A DNA stretch of 64,000 bases from Paenibacillus sp. UNC451MF (GCF_000686845.1 NZ_JMLS01000008.1:124001-188000); one strand, 5' to 3'; shown: positions 1-8,653, counted from the first letter of the stretch. Notes: a model not told the origin generated them from the sequence alone. Numbers and translations are program-made.

Positions 1-450
1 CGACCCATACCAAACGGGCAGTATGAAATTAGCTTCGATGGGGTGGATGCAAGCTTAATGTGGCTGACGGAGCCATTTCAAGTTTTTCCTCCCGAGCATC
101 CGATGATGTCTGCGACACTGGGGAAAATTAAAGCGGATCTTCAAACCGATCACGGTGGAGTTCGAAGATATGTAGGAGATGAATACTACGGGGGCGGTGA
201 GTGGCTTCTGCTTACCGCTTGGCAGGGCTGGATTGAGCATAAGACGGGAAAGCGCGAGCAAGCTGATCAAGCTTTGGAATGGATAAGCCGACAAGCCGAC
301 TCGTTAGGGCGGATGCCGGAGCAAGTACCACATACCTCGCCCCCTTCGGACAGCTATAATCAATGGGTAGAACGATGGGGTACACCGGCCTCGCCGCTGT
401 TGTGGTCCCATGCGATGTATCTTGTGCTATATTCCCAGCTATACGAATAG
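1..450 (+). CDS. C-terminal part of a GH15-like glycoside hydrolase (truncated at window start)
   Basis: The frame is open from the first base, so only the last 149 residues are present. The fragment reads like the end of an (alpha/alpha)6 barrel: a YYGGGEWLLLT stretch, a helix ending in ALEWISRQAD, then the LPEQV-like motif MPEQVPHT and WGTPASPLLWSHAMYLVL, which is typical of glucoamylase/GH15-like proteins. In that family the Glu of the PEQ-type motif lies in the active-site region. It would hydrolyse alpha-glucosidic bonds, but the substrate cannot be judged from this fragment. No signal peptide or N-terminal domain is visible because the start lies outside the window. Confidence 0.7.
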   Translation, partial: RPIPNGQYEISFDGVDASLMWLTEPFQVFPPEHPMMSATLGKIKADLQTDHGGVRRYVGDEYYGGGEWLLLTAWQGWIEHKTGKREQADQALEWISRQADSLGRMPEQVPHTSPPSDSYNQWVERWGTPASPLLWSHAMYLVLYSQLYE

Positions 451-497
451 TATAGCGCACCCTCTTTTTCGGGCACATTGAGGAGGGGGTGATAATC

Positions 498-704
498 ATG
501 CCAGACGTTAAATGCAGTGTTTCCAACTGTAATTTCTGGGCAGAAGGAAACCAATGCGCTGCGAAATCCATCATGATTGATATTGACCAGCACGCTAATG
601 CAGATTTTGACTCCGAATTCGCAAACGACTTCGACAATCATCAAGACAAAGCAAGCAGCGTTCGCAGCACCTGTTGTCATACGTTCGAGCCGAAGAAGAA
701 GTAG
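498..704 (+). CDS. DUF1540 domain protein
   Basis: This 68-residue protein starts at the ATG at 498, eight bases after a strong AGGAGG-type ribosome binding site at 481-489; a GTG at 489 lies inside that site and is not the start. It opens with VKCSVSNCNFW, followed by GNQCAAKSI and a C-terminal STCCHTF, the cysteine pattern of DUF1540, a short Firmicute family thought to bind metal. The cysteines suggest a small zinc- or iron-binding fold. The biological role is unknown. It lies between the glycosidase fragment and a small membrane protein, with no functional link evident. Confidence 0.8.
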   Translation: MPDVKCSVSNCNFWAEGNQCAAKSIMIDIDQHANADFDSEFANDFDNHQDKASSVRSTCCHTFEPKKK

Positions 705-732
705 TTTCAGCAAGATTCGGGAGGTATGACCT

Positions 733-1161
733 ATGAGTGACCATAGAAAGCGGGGGCGTGCAAAAGCGCAAGCAGCTGCCAAGTCCCGACATGATTCCAT
801 GAAGCAGCTGCGGAAGGACTGGAGTCTTAAGGACTCGGATGAGTACGCTGCAGAGCTTGTGTCCACGTTCGGATCCCCGGTACAGGCTCCGGTGGATGTA
901 AACGAGTCGCCCAGGCTGCGAATGGAATCGGCATCAACAGAAGGAGAGCGAACACAAGAGAAGAGCCGCTGGCTTGGTTATACGGCCTTGGCGGTAGCCG
1001 TCTTATCGATGTTCATGTTTCCAACGCTTTTTGGATCCGCCGCTATTGTATTAGGAGGCATATCGTATATGAAGGGAATGAGAGCATTAGGAGTATGGTC
1101 GGTCATACTCGGTCTTATTTCACTGGCAGGCTATTTCTTGCTGCTTCCTCTTTACTCATAG
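733..1161 (+). CDS. Small membrane protein with DUF4190-like C-terminus
   Basis: This is a 142-residue protein. The first 75 or so residues are charged and probably cytoplasmic (RKRGRAKAQ, KQLRKDW). Two hydrophobic segments follow, roughly residues 80-105 and 115-140, separated by the short loop YMKGMRALG. That arrangement of two helices joined by a GGISYMKG-type turn resembles DUF4190. A GGGAGGT site precedes the ATG. No catalytic motif is visible, so only a membrane location can be inferred. A terminator follows at 1189. Confidence 0.65.
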   Translation: MSDHRKRGRAKAQAAAKSRHDSMKQLRKDWSLKDSDEYAAELVSTFGSPVQAPVDVNESPRLRMESASTEGERTQEKSRWLGYTALAVAVLSMFMFPTLFGSAAIVLGGISYMKGMRALGVWSVILGLISLAGYFLLLPLYS

Positions 1162-1188
1162 CGGTATCGGATGGGATGGAAACTAGCA

Positions 1189-1222
1189 AGCATGGGATAT
1201 GTATTATCCTGTGCTTTTTTTA
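1189..1222 (+). terminator. Rho-independent terminator
   Basis: AGCATGGGATA pairs with TATCCTGTGCT (two G-U pairs) around a five-base loop and is followed by a run of seven T residues. It ends the small membrane protein gene. Confidence 0.8.
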
Positions 1223-1357
1223 TTTATAGTGAATGATGTTTTTTGTAGTGGACTTGTATCTTGTATTTTTGACAAATAGTACAAAAATAACTGGATGGCA
1301 AGTCCAAAACAGTGTACAATAAGTTTTGAAACTGGGATTAGGGAGCATAAAACGAAT

Positions 1358-2047
1358 ATGAATATTGACCCTAGAACGTTAAAGGATTTGCTTCAGCTGC
1401 AGCTGTTGAACAAATCCAGCTTGTTATCATCTGGTGCTTCATCAGGAATGGAAGATGATTCTGATTTTTCCGATATACTGAACAGCATCTTATCTTCATC
1501 AGCTGCGACATATGGTAAGCAAGCGGCAGGTGGGACTACCGTTTCGACCAACTCGGTCAAGCCATTAAGCTATACTTCTGCAATGCCATACGAATATGCT
1601 TTTATGAAGCAACTGAGTACTGTTAAGCAAACCGGTAATTTGGAATCATTAATAGAAAACGCAAGCCGTCAACACGGCGTTCAAACCAGCTTGGTGAAAG
1701 CGGTCATCGATAAAGAGTCCTCCTTTAACTCACAAGCGGTTTCGCGTTCAGGAGCTAAAGGTTTGATGCAGCTAATGGATAACACAAGCAGAGGACTAGG
1801 CGTAACGAATCCTTTTGACCCTGCACAAAATATTCAAGGCGGAACCCAGTACTTGTCAAGCTTGCTGAAAAAGTACAATGGAAACCGTGGAGTTGCATTA
1901 GCCGCTTATAACGCGGGTCCGGGACGAATCGACCGTTTAGGTATTACTAACGATCAAGAGCTGAAGTCAAAGATGCATTTATTGCCGAGCGAAACCCAAG
2001 CTTACGTAGGCAAAGTGCTTAGTCTGCAGCGTGATTATGAGGTTTAA
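1358..2047 (+). CDS. Lytic transglycosylase, SLT domain (YjbJ-like)
   Basis: The protein has 229 residues. The start at ATG 1358, after a GGGAG site, is chosen because MNIDPRTLKDLLQLQLL matches the beginning of B. subtilis YjbJ; the frame extends upstream to 1295 without a ribosome binding site. The N-terminal 90 residues are low complexity and Ser-rich. The C-terminal half is a Slt70-type goose-lysozyme fold with the catalytic Glu in VIDKESSFN, then GAKGLMQLM and AAYNAGPGRID. The family cleaves the MurNAc-GlcNAc bond of peptidoglycan to give 1,6-anhydro ends. No classical signal peptide is visible, as is also typical for YjbJ-like members, so the export route is uncertain. Confidence 0.85.
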   Translation: MNIDPRTLKDLLQLQLLNKSSLLSSGASSGMEDDSDFSDILNSILSSSAATYGKQAAGGTTVSTNSVKPLSYTSAMPYEYAFMKQLSTVKQTGNLESLIENASRQHGVQTSLVKAVIDKESSFNSQAVSRSGAKGLMQLMDNTSRGLGVTNPFDPAQNIQGGTQYLSSLLKKYNGNRGVALAAYNAGPGRIDRLGITNDQELKSKMHLLPSETQAYVGKVLSLQRDYEV

Positions 2048-2062
2048 CTGCGGCATTATACC

Positions 2063-2116
2063 AAGACCTACTGTAAGCGTCCTGAAGGAGAAGGGGCTTA
2101 AGATAGGTCTTATTTT
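2063..2116 (+). terminator. Terminator with branched long hairpin
   Basis: AAGACCTA (2063-2070) pairs with TAGGTCTT (2104-2111), with an inner TAAGC/GCTTA stem, followed by ATTTTT. It lies between the transglycosylase and the cysteine desulfurase genes. Confidence 0.65.
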
Positions 2117-2138
2117 TATGAACTAAGGAGGGACATGA

Positions 2139-3305
2139 ATGCTGTATTTGGACTATGCGGCAACTACACCACCTTATGATGAAGTCGTAGATACGATGGC
2201 AGAGGTCATGAAAAAGCATTTTGGCAATCCGTCATCCTTGCATCGAATCGGTCTGGAGGCAGAGCAGCTCGTTAGACAATCTCGCGCAGTTATTGCTAAA
2301 TGTTTGAATGTGCTTCCTGATGAAATACGGTTTACTTCTGGAGGAACAGAGAGCAATAACTTGGCGATTCAAGGAGTTGTAAGCCAATTTCGCCACCGCG
2401 GAAACCACATTATTACAAGTGTTATTGAGCATGCATCTGTGTATGAAACATTCCAGCAGTTGGAGCGTCAAGGCTTCAGAGTCACCTATGTGCCAGTTGA
2501 CGAGACGGGTTGTGTTAAACTGGATTATTTGGAGCAGGCACTGACGGACGATACGATTCTTGTCAGTATCATGGCGGTTAATAATGAAATGGGACGTAAA
2601 CAACCTATTTCTGAAATAGGCCATTTGCTGAAGAACTATCCCAAAGCGATTTTTCATGTGGATGCCGTTCAATCGGTTGGCAAGCTTCCCATTGAACCAG
2701 ATAAACAGGGGATCGATCTTTTTTCCTGCTCTGCGCATAAGCTGCGCGGTCCCAAAGGCATTGGTTTTCTTTATTGCAGGCAGGGCTTGGCGCTGCGGCC
2801 ACTGCTCTGGGGCGGCGGGCAAGAGGCGGGTATTCGATCCGGAACGGAAAATGTTCCTGCTGTTGTCGGTATGGCCAAAGCAGTACGGATAGCTTTCGAC
2901 CATCGTGAACGATTTGTTGAGCATACATCAAGGCTGAGAGAACGGTTTGTATCGGGAATACACGCTATTCCTGAATTGAAGCTGAGCGGGTCTGAACAAG
3001 CGTCAGACATGGCGCCTCATATCGTCCATTTCTCATTCCCGGGTATGAAGTCGGAGGTTCTTGTTCATGCTTTAGAACAACATGATATCTATGTTTCGAC
3101 CCGATCTGCATGCTCGTCGGGGGCCGATCTGCCGAGCAGAGTGCTACACGCTATGGGATATGACGATGCTAGAGCGGCACATGGAATCCGGCTCAGCTAT
3201 TCTCTGGATCAGACAATGGAGGATGCAGAGCGTTTCAGTCATGTACTAAAGGCAGTTGTGGAGAAGTTAAAGCCGACGATGACAACTCAGAACAGACGGA
3301 GGTAG
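2139..3305 (+). CDS. nifZ: Cysteine desulfurase, NifS/IscS family (ThiI partner)
   Basis: This 388-residue PLP enzyme of aminotransferase class V removes sulfur from cysteine as a protein persulfide. The N-terminal LDYAATTP motif, the SAHKLRGPKG motif with the PLP lysine near residue 201, and STRSACSSG with the persulfide cysteine near residue 325 are all present. A GGAGG site precedes the ATG. It is followed two bases later by thiI, and in Bacillus the equivalent neighbour (NifZ) hands sulfur to ThiI for 4-thiouridine in tRNA. The context therefore points to tRNA thiolation rather than Fe-S assembly, since no iscU or suf gene is nearby. The symbol rests on that synteny. Confidence 0.88.
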   Translation: MLYLDYAATTPPYDEVVDTMAEVMKKHFGNPSSLHRIGLEAEQLVRQSRAVIAKCLNVLPDEIRFTSGGTESNNLAIQGVVSQFRHRGNHIITSVIEHASVYETFQQLERQGFRVTYVPVDETGCVKLDYLEQALTDDTILVSIMAVNNEMGRKQPISEIGHLLKNYPKAIFHVDAVQSVGKLPIEPDKQGIDLFSCSAHKLRGPKGIGFLYCRQGLALRPLLWGGGQEAGIRSGTENVPAVVGMAKAVRIAFDHRERFVEHTSRLRERFVSGIHAIPELKLSGSEQASDMAPHIVHFSFPGMKSEVLVHALEQHDIYVSTRSACSSGADLPSRVLHAMGYDDARAAHGIRLSYSLDQTMEDAERFSHVLKAVVEKLKPTMTTQNRRR

Positions 3306-3307
3306 CT

Positions 3308-4510
3308 ATGGTACCGGATTTGATAGTTCTTCGCCTTGGGGAACTTGTGTTAAAAGGGAGAAATCGCCACCGATTCGAAAAAGCGGTGTACGATCAAATT
3401 AGAAAGAAGCTGAGACCTTATGACCAATTATCGTTTAACCGTGATTTTGGCAGAGTGTATGTAGAGCTTAATGGAGAGCCTTATGAAGAGATCTCTCTCC
3501 ATTTGAAAAAAATACTCGGACTAACCTCGTTTAGCCCCGTTTATACGGCTCCCTTGGAGCTTGCGCCTATTCAATCGACTGCGGTAGAGGCGATGCGAAA
3601 ACTCGGATATCTGCCTGGTAGTTTTAAGGTATCGGTGAAGCGAGTGAACAAAAGCTTTCCTCATGACTCACAGGAAATGAATAAGCTGGTGAGCGCGGCT
3701 GTGCTGCGAGAGATGCCTGGTTTGAAGGTAAATGTAAACCAGCCTGAGGTGGAGCTGAAGGTGGAGCTGCGCGAAGAGCGTTCGCTCATTTATTCGCAGG
3801 TCGAAGCAGGCGCAGGAGGATTTCCACTAGGGACCAACGGGAAGGCCATGTTAATGCTTTCCGGTGGGATAGACAGCCCTGTTGCCGGATTTCTTGCCAT
3901 GCGGCAAGGTTTGAAGATCGAAGCGGTTCATTTTCACAGTTACCCTTATACCAGCGAACGATCGCAACAAAAGGTCAAGGATTTGGTTAGCAAGCTAGCG
4001 GAATATGGTGGAGATATCAAGCTTCACCTTGTCCCTTTCACCAATCTGCAAACTCGCGTCCATCAGTCATATAGTCAGAACCTGCTGATTACTATATTAA
4101 GACGGGCTATGTTCCGTATCACGGAGAAGCTCGCTGACGCCAACGACGCATCGGCAATCGTCACGGGTGAGAGCCTGGGGCAGGTGGCAAGTCAGACGTT
4201 AGGCAGTATGAATGTGATTGGCCGGGCGGTGGAAATACCGGTCATCCAACCGCTTATTTGTATGGAGAAACAGCAAATTATTCGAATTGCGGAAATGATC
4301 GATACTTTCAATATTTCGATTCTGCCGCACGAAGATTGCTGTACGCTGTTCTTGCCGCCATCACCTAGTACCAATCCGAATTTGCGTGTTGTGAAAAGCA
4401 TCGAGAAGCAGATGGATTGGTTGGAGCATGAGATGGACCAAGCGGTTAGCCAAACGGAAACTATTTGGATTCAAGCTGGGCAGCAGTCGGAGTTTTCAAA
4501 CTTTTTCTAA
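3308..4510 (+). CDS. thiI: tRNA 4-thiouridine synthase ThiI
   Basis: The 400-residue protein has an N-terminal ferredoxin-like region (LRLGELVLKGRNR), a THUMP RNA-binding domain at roughly 60-165, and a PP-loop ATPase with SGGIDSPVAG at about 185. It adenylates U8 of tRNA and transfers sulfur to give s4U, a near-UV sensor; some members also serve thiamine thiazole synthesis. There is no C-terminal rhodanese domain, as in Bacillus ThiI. Two bases separate it from the desulfurase stop, indicating translational coupling. Confidence 0.95.
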   Translation: MVPDLIVLRLGELVLKGRNRHRFEKAVYDQIRKKLRPYDQLSFNRDFGRVYVELNGEPYEEISLHLKKILGLTSFSPVYTAPLELAPIQSTAVEAMRKLGYLPGSFKVSVKRVNKSFPHDSQEMNKLVSAAVLREMPGLKVNVNQPEVELKVELREERSLIYSQVEAGAGGFPLGTNGKAMLMLSGGIDSPVAGFLAMRQGLKIEAVHFHSYPYTSERSQQKVKDLVSKLAEYGGDIKLHLVPFTNLQTRVHQSYSQNLLITILRRAMFRITEKLADANDASAIVTGESLGQVASQTLGSMNVIGRAVEIPVIQPLICMEKQQIIRIAEMIDTFNISILPHEDCCTLFLPPSPSTNPNLRVVKSIEKQMDWLEHEMDQAVSQTETIWIQAGQQSEFSNFF

Positions 4511-4594
4511 AGCTGCAATGAAACGAAAGAATAGCTTCAACGTATTAAATTGGATGGATTAAATGTAGATAGTGAACTTGGAGGTTAGAAGCGC

Positions 4595-5263
4595 ATGTTA
4601 GATTGGTTTCTGCTTTTCTTACAAATTATGTTAATCAATATTGTGTTGAGCGGTGATAATGCGGTAGTTATTGCCTTAGCAAGTAAAAATTTGCCTGTAA
4701 GTCAACGAAAGAAAGCAATATGGTGGGGGGCTTTTGGCGCTATAGGTCTTCGGCTCGTGTTGACTGTCATTGCCGTCTACATACTGCACATCCCTTATCT
4801 TCAAGCGGCCGGATCGCTGCTATTAATTTGGATTGCAGTTAAGCTGTTGATTGATGATGACGGCCATGCGAATGTAAAAGAAGCTTCAACTCTCGGCAAA
4901 GCTGTTTGGACCATTATTGTTGCCGATTTCGTTATGAGCTTAGATAATGTGCTTGCTATTGCCGCAAAGGCAAACAATGATATTGCTGTCATTATTTTGG
5001 GGATTGGTTTGAGCGTGCCTATCATCATTTGGGGAAGTACACTAGTCATGAATTTGCTGACGAAATTCCCTATCCTTGTGTTCCTCGGAGCTGGAATTTT
5101 AGGCTATACGGCTGGAGAAATGTTCGTGAAAGATAAGAGTGTTTCTGATTTGCTGCTTTCCGGAGTACCACACTGGATTGCACCTGTCATTGGTGTGGTC
5201 ATTGTTATCGGGGCAGGCATTTTGAAAAAATTATCGAGTAAACCGAAGCCGCATCATTCTTAG
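4595..5263 (+). CDS. TerC-family integral membrane protein (YjbE-like)
   Basis: This 222-residue protein has about seven hydrophobic segments. It begins with the TerC signature LSGDNAVVIALAS near residues 19-31 and has a second copy, MSLDNVLAIAA, near 110-120; the paired acidic residues are thought to bind divalent metal. Family members export manganese or help load metal onto exoenzymes, but the ion is not determined by sequence alone. An AACTTGGAGG site precedes the ATG. The 84 bases upstream are too short for, and lack, a yybP-ykoY manganese riboswitch. Confidence 0.85.
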   Translation: MLDWFLLFLQIMLINIVLSGDNAVVIALASKNLPVSQRKKAIWWGAFGAIGLRLVLTVIAVYILHIPYLQAAGSLLLIWIAVKLLIDDDGHANVKEASTLGKAVWTIIVADFVMSLDNVLAIAAKANNDIAVIILGIGLSVPIIIWGSTLVMNLLTKFPILVFLGAGILGYTAGEMFVKDKSVSDLLLSGVPHWIAPVIGVVIVIGAGILKKLSSKPKPHHS

Positions 5264-5321
5264 ACTTATCGCTGATTTTGTAAAAAGGATGTAAATGGAA
5301 CGTTAAACTTGTCGTTTCGCC

Positions 5322-5350
5322 TTGCCTTTTTAACTTTTTGCACGTATAAT
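5322..5350 (+). promoter_or_regulatory. Sigma-A promoter for typA
   Basis: TTGCCT (5322-5327), a 17-base spacer and TATAAT (5345-5350). Transcription would begin near 5357, leaving a structured leader of about 110 bases before typA. Confidence 0.8.
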
Positions 5351-5362
5351 AAACATAAATGT

Positions 5363-5391
5363 CAAGCGTCGGCGCTTATGTCCGACGCTTG
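5363..5391 (+). promoter_or_regulatory. Hairpin 1 in typA leader (possible attenuator)
   Basis: CAAGCGTCGG (5363-5372) and CCGACGCTTG (5382-5391) form a perfect 10-bp stem with a 9-base loop, starting within about ten bases of the predicted transcript start and followed by TTTTGTG. The short T run makes it a weak terminator or a 5' stabilising stem. Confidence 0.6.
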
Positions 5392-5410
5392 TTTTGTGAA
5401 CGGGCCCCGA

Positions 5411-5431
5411 TTGCTTCCCACCAGGAAGCAA
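5411..5431 (+). promoter_or_regulatory. Hairpin 2 in typA leader
   Basis: TTGCTTCC (5411-5418) pairs with GGAAGCAA (5424-5431) across a five-base loop, about 20 bases upstream of the typA ribosome binding site. It matches no riboswitch class I recognise. Confidence 0.55.
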
Positions 5432-5468
5432 AGTGGCAGGGTCAAATTAAGGAGAGGTAAGGGAAAAC

Positions 5469-7316
5469 ATGCATTCAAGAGATAAAATACGCAACATTGC
5501 GATTATTGCTCACGTCGATCATGGTAAAACAACTCTGGTAGACAAACTGCTTCAACAATCAGGTACGTTCCGTGAACACGAAGCGGTTCAAGAACGTGCG
5601 ATGGACTCCAATGATTTGGAGAGAGAGCGCGGTATTACAATCCTGGCAAAGAATACGGCGATCAACTATAAAGACTTTCTTATTAATATTGTGGATACCC
5701 CGGGACATGCTGACTTTGGCGGCGAAGTTGAACGGATTATGAAAATGGTTGACGGCGTACTTCTGGTTGTCGATGCTTTCGAAGGAACAATGCCGCAAAC
5801 GAAGTTCGTGCTGCGTAAAGCATTGGAACAAAATTTGACGCCAATCGTTATTGTAAATAAAATTGACCGTCCGAATGCTCGTCCTGCTGAAGTTGTCGAT
5901 GAAGTATTGGATTTGTTCATCGAGCTTGGCGCTAATGACGATCAATTGGATTTCCCTGTAGTATATGCTTCAGCTTTGATGGGTACCTCCAGCATGGAAT
6001 CCGATCCATCCAAGCAAGATAACAACATGCAAGCTATCTATGAAACAGTAGTAAGCCATATTCCAGCTCCTACGGAGAACGTGGAAGAACCGCTGCAATT
6101 TTTGGTTACCTTGATGGACTACAACGAGTATTTGGGACGTATCGCAATCGGACGTGTCAATCGTGGTGTCGTTAAACAAGGACAGCCGGTAGCGGTTATT
6201 AATCGTGATGGCGTTACTAAGCAAGCTCGTATTGAGAAGCTGTTTGGCTTCCAAGGCTTGAAGCGTATCGAAATCGAAGAAGCGGGAGCAGGAGACATTG
6301 TTGCTATCGCGGGGATTAAAGATATCAACATCGGGGAAACCATTGCGGATCCGGCTAATCCGGAAGCATTGCCTGTATTGAAGATCGATGAGCCTACACT
6401 GCAAATGACTTTTGTTGTTAACAACAGTCCTTTTGCAGGACGCGAAGGCAAATGGGTAACTTCCCGTAAACTGCGTGAGCGTCTGTTTAAAGAGTTGGAA
6501 ACCGATGTTAGCTTACGTGTCGATGAGACAGATAGCCCGGACGCATTTATCGTTTCCGGACGCGGTGAGCTTCACCTGGGTATCTTGATCGAGAACATGC
6601 GTCGCGAAGGCTTTGAGCTTCAAGTATCCAAGCCGGAAGTTATCATTAAATTGATCGACGGACAAAAGATGGAACCTTTGGAGCGCTTGATTATCGACAT
6701 TCCGGAAGAAAGCATGGGCTCCGTAATGGAGAGTCTTGGAACTCGCAAAGCGGAAATGGTCAACATGATCAACAATGGTTCAGGCAACGTTCGTCTGGAG
6801 TTCTTGATTCCTGCGCGCGGCTTGATCGGTTACCGTACGTATTTCTTGACCCTGACTCGTGGTTACGGCATTATGAACCATGCGTTTGACAGTTACGGAC
6901 CTTACTACGGTGCAGGTGTTGGTGGCCGTCATGAGGGCGTGCTAGTATCCAGTGAAACAGGTACATCCACGATGTACGGTATGCTGTCCGTTGAGGACCG
7001 CGGTATTCTGTTCCTGGAGCCGGGTACTGAAGTATATGAGGGTATGATCGTTGGCGAACATACACGCGATACGGACATTATTGTTAACATCTGCAAAGAG
7101 AAACAGTTAAATAATATCCGTTCTGCAGGTAAAGACGATACCGTTAAAATGAAAACTCCTCGTATTTATTCTCTTGAACAAGCGCTTGAGTACTTGAATG
7201 ACGATGAGTATTGTGAAATTACTCCGAAGTCCATTCGTCTTCGTAAAAAAATATTGAACAAGAGCGAACGCGAGCGTGCTGAAAAGCACCGCAAAATGGC
7301 TGAAGCTAACGCATAA
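5469..7316 (+). CDS. typA: Ribosome-associated GTPase TypA/BipA
   Basis: This 615-residue translational GTPase begins [22 protein letters not shown], with G1 in HVDHGKTT, G2 in RERGITI, G3 DTPGHADF and G4 NKIDRP. The order is GTPase domain (1-200), beta-barrel domain II, EF-G-like domains III and V, then the BipA-specific C-terminal domain ending in a Lys/Arg-rich tail ([20 protein letters not shown]). The family binds the ribosomal A site and supports 50S assembly and growth under stress, notably cold. It is the B. subtilis YlaG equivalent and is followed by ylaH in the same order. An AAGGAGAGG site precedes the ATG. Expression is probably influenced by the leader hairpins. Confidence 0.96.
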   Translation: MHSRDKIRNIAIIAHVDHGKTTLVDKLLQQSGTFREHEAVQERAMDSNDLERERGITILAKNTAINYKDFLINIVDTPGHADFGGEVERIMKMVDGVLLVVDAFEGTMPQTKFVLRKALEQNLTPIVIVNKIDRPNARPAEVVDEVLDLFIELGANDDQLDFPVVYASALMGTSSMESDPSKQDNNMQAIYETVVSHIPAPTENVEEPLQFLVTLMDYNEYLGRIAIGRVNRGVVKQGQPVAVINRDGVTKQARIEKLFGFQGLKRIEIEEAGAGDIVAIAGIKDINIGETIADPANPEALPVLKIDEPTLQMTFVVNNSPFAGREGKWVTSRKLRERLFKELETDVSLRVDETDSPDAFIVSGRGELHLGILIENMRREGFELQVSKPEVIIKLIDGQKMEPLERLIIDIPEESMGSVMESLGTRKAEMVNMINNGSGNVRLEFLIPARGLIGYRTYFLTLTRGYGIMNHAFDSYGPYYGAGVGGRHEGVLVSSETGTSTMYGMLSVEDRGILFLEPGTEVYEGMIVGEHTRDTDIIVNICKEKQLNNIRSAGKDDTVKMKTPRIYSLEQALEYLNDDEYCEITPKSIRLRKKILNKSERERAEKHRKMAEANA

Positions 7317-7323
7317 TATGGTA

Positions 7324-7357
7324 AAAGAAAGCTCTGATGATTCAGAGCTTTCTTTTT
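7324..7357 (+). terminator. Terminator of typA
   Basis: AGAAAGCTCTGA pairs with TCAGAGCTTTCT around a short loop and is followed by a T run. This is a strong intrinsic terminator. Confidence 0.9.
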
Positions 7358-7440
7358 AGCCATTTAGGTGGTATCAAGATCAAATTTATACTAGAAGTCC
7401 TCGATAGAGGCATATCTCACATAAGGAGGTTTTCTATCCT

Positions 7441-7710
7441 ATGACCGAATGGTTTCGAGAGCACCCCGTTATTACATACTTGATTATCTTAGTACTGATC
7501 ACCTATGTGTATAATAAAGTATTTAAGACTCGAAGGCTTCCCATTCTGAAAGAAGCTATCATTTATTTGATGCTTGCTATTGGGGCTGGTATGCTGCTAT
7601 TGTTTCAATTGGGAGCACTCCCGATTGTGTTGTGCTTAGCTGTAGCCGTTGGTTTAATGTTCCTTGTCAGAATTCGGTATTTTATCGAAGGCCGTACAAA
7701 AAAACAATAA
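7441..7710 (+). CDS. ylaH: YlaH-like membrane protein
   Basis: This 89-residue protein has three hydrophobic stretches (about 10-25, 38-57 and 58-75) and short charged ends (TEWFREHP, EGRTKKQ). Composition and position directly after typA match the YlaH family of B. subtilis. Function is unknown; a membrane location is the only safe inference. A TAAGGAGG site is eight bases before the ATG. Confidence 0.75.
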   Translation: MTEWFREHPVITYLIILVLITYVYNKVFKTRRLPILKEAIIYLMLAIGAGMLLLFQLGALPIVLCLAVAVGLMFLVRIRYFIEGRTKKQ

Positions 7711-7744
7711 ATCCAGATCTATCCAAAAGGAGTGGTGGCTTCGT

Positions 7745-8182
7745 ATGAGGAGCTATTGGCTAGCGCCTGTTCTAATGGAGGACGAGTCTGCCTTATTATC
7801 CTCGGAACGTTTTGCGCTGACTCCACCGGAAACAAGAGAGCGTTTTCTTCAGCTGATGAAGCAGGTTAACCCACGGCTTTTGGTTCCTTTTAAGTCTAAT
7901 TTGCTGCTCAGCGAGGAATCGGAGATAAGGTGTGGAGTGGATCAGCTTCCGTTCCAATTGGAGTCTGAGGAACAATTCGTTTTTAGCCCCGACATGCTGG
8001 AGTTATCTCACTGTGCACAAGCTTACATCGACAAGCGACCTATAGGTGCTGAAATGAGCTTGCTGCTGCAGCAGGCATTTGAGCTGCTTGGCTCAGAAGC
8101 CTCGGACGAACCAATTGCAGGCTGGCTGCATAAAATGAAGAAATGGAATGAACAAGGCTATACGATCTTGCTGCTGAGTTAA
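7745..8182 (+). CDS. Hypothetical protein
   Basis: This soluble, Leu/Glu-rich protein has 145 residues. The frame is open back to 7664 inside ylaH, but ATG 7745 follows an AAAGGAG site and is preferred. I do not recognise the family. Visible features are PPETRERFLQLMKQV near residues 30-45, an acidic middle, and a helical C-terminus (LLLQQAFELLG, GWLHKMKKWNEQGY). It has no signal peptide or membrane segment. It lies between ylaH and a second unknown gene, and its stop codon touches a three-copy tandem repeat (8183-8304). Confidence 0.6.
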   Translation: MRSYWLAPVLMEDESALLSSERFALTPPETRERFLQLMKQVNPRLLVPFKSNLLLSEESEIRCGVDQLPFQLESEEQFVFSPDMLELSHCAQAYIDKRPIGAEMSLLLQQAFELLGSEASDEPIAGWLHKMKKWNEQGYTILLLS

Positions 8183-8305
8183 GCTTACGAAGTAGGCTTT
8201 CCTGCCGAAAAGCCCAAGCTAACGCTTACGAAGTAGGCTTTCCCAACGGAAAGCCCAAGCTAGTGCTTACGAAGTAGGCTTTCCTAACGGAAAGCCCATA
8301 GGAGG
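8183..8305 (+). repeat. Three tandem 41-bp hairpin repeats ending in a Shine-Dalgarno
   Basis: Units begin at 8183, 8224 and 8265, each opening GCTTACGAAGTAGGCTTTCC. Each contains a palindrome: GGCTTTCC, a 4-base loop, then GGAAAGCC (one mismatch in unit 1). Units 1 and 2 end in CCCAAGCTA; unit 3 runs into AGGAGG, the ribosome binding site of the next gene. Related single units occur at 39601, 46793 and 56055-56126. Confidence 0.85.
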
Positions 8306-8312
8306 ATGCAAA

Positions 8313-8585
8313 GTGAAATTGGAGGACGCGCTGTTTAACTGGTTGCAAATGAAGATTGTATCCGAAGCTCGGCCTGAAGATAAGGCAGCTGAGGAGACAA
8401 GGCTCTTCTTCGAGGAAATTTTGCGGGAAGATCACGCCGTTTCGGAACTCACGACGAGTGACGAAGATATGAGGATTCATATTACATATGAAGTAAATGG
8501 AAGCAGTAGCAAACTCTATTTTGACAAGGATTATGCCGAACAACTTCTCCATGACATTAATTCCAATCCTAAGTACAATCAGTGA
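8313..8585 (+). CDS. Small conserved hypothetical protein
   Basis: This 90-residue acidic protein begins at GTG 8313, seven bases after AGGAGG. It shows an N-terminal helix (LEDALFNWLQMKIV), an ETRLFFEEILREDH stretch near residue 30, and a beta-like MRIHITYEVNGSSSKLYF followed by YAEQLLHDIN. I cannot name the family. Its ribosome binding site is part of the third repeat unit, so the repeats probably affect its translation. Confidence 0.6.
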   Translation: MKLEDALFNWLQMKIVSEARPEDKAAEETRLFFEEILREDHAVSELTTSDEDMRIHITYEVNGSSSKLYFDKDYAEQLLHDINSNPKYNQ

Positions 8586-8590
8586 CATAT

Positions 8591-8653
8591 ATAAGGGACA
8601 CACTCTATAAAATAAATTAATATCGTTTGAAAGGAGTGTCCCGCTATCCTTGG
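8591..8653 (+). repeat. Inverted repeat (GGGACAC...CTC / GAGTGTCCC)
   Basis: GGGACACACTC pairs with GAGTGTCCC (two-base bulge) across an A/T-rich loop of about 40 bases, between the small hypothetical gene and the next promoter. It lacks a T run, so a terminator role is weak. Confidence 0.4.

Noticed and set aside
2232-2924. A 230-codon minus-strand frame opposite the cysteine desulfurase
   Set aside because: Fully inside a conserved gene and without translation signals or known motifs.
4511-4594. A yybP-ykoY manganese riboswitch before the TerC-family gene
   Set aside because: The gap is only 84 bases and lacks the conserved stem and loop motifs.
8183-8305. Repeats that might suggest a CRISPR array
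   Set aside because: The units are directly adjacent with no unique spacers, and no cas gene is present.
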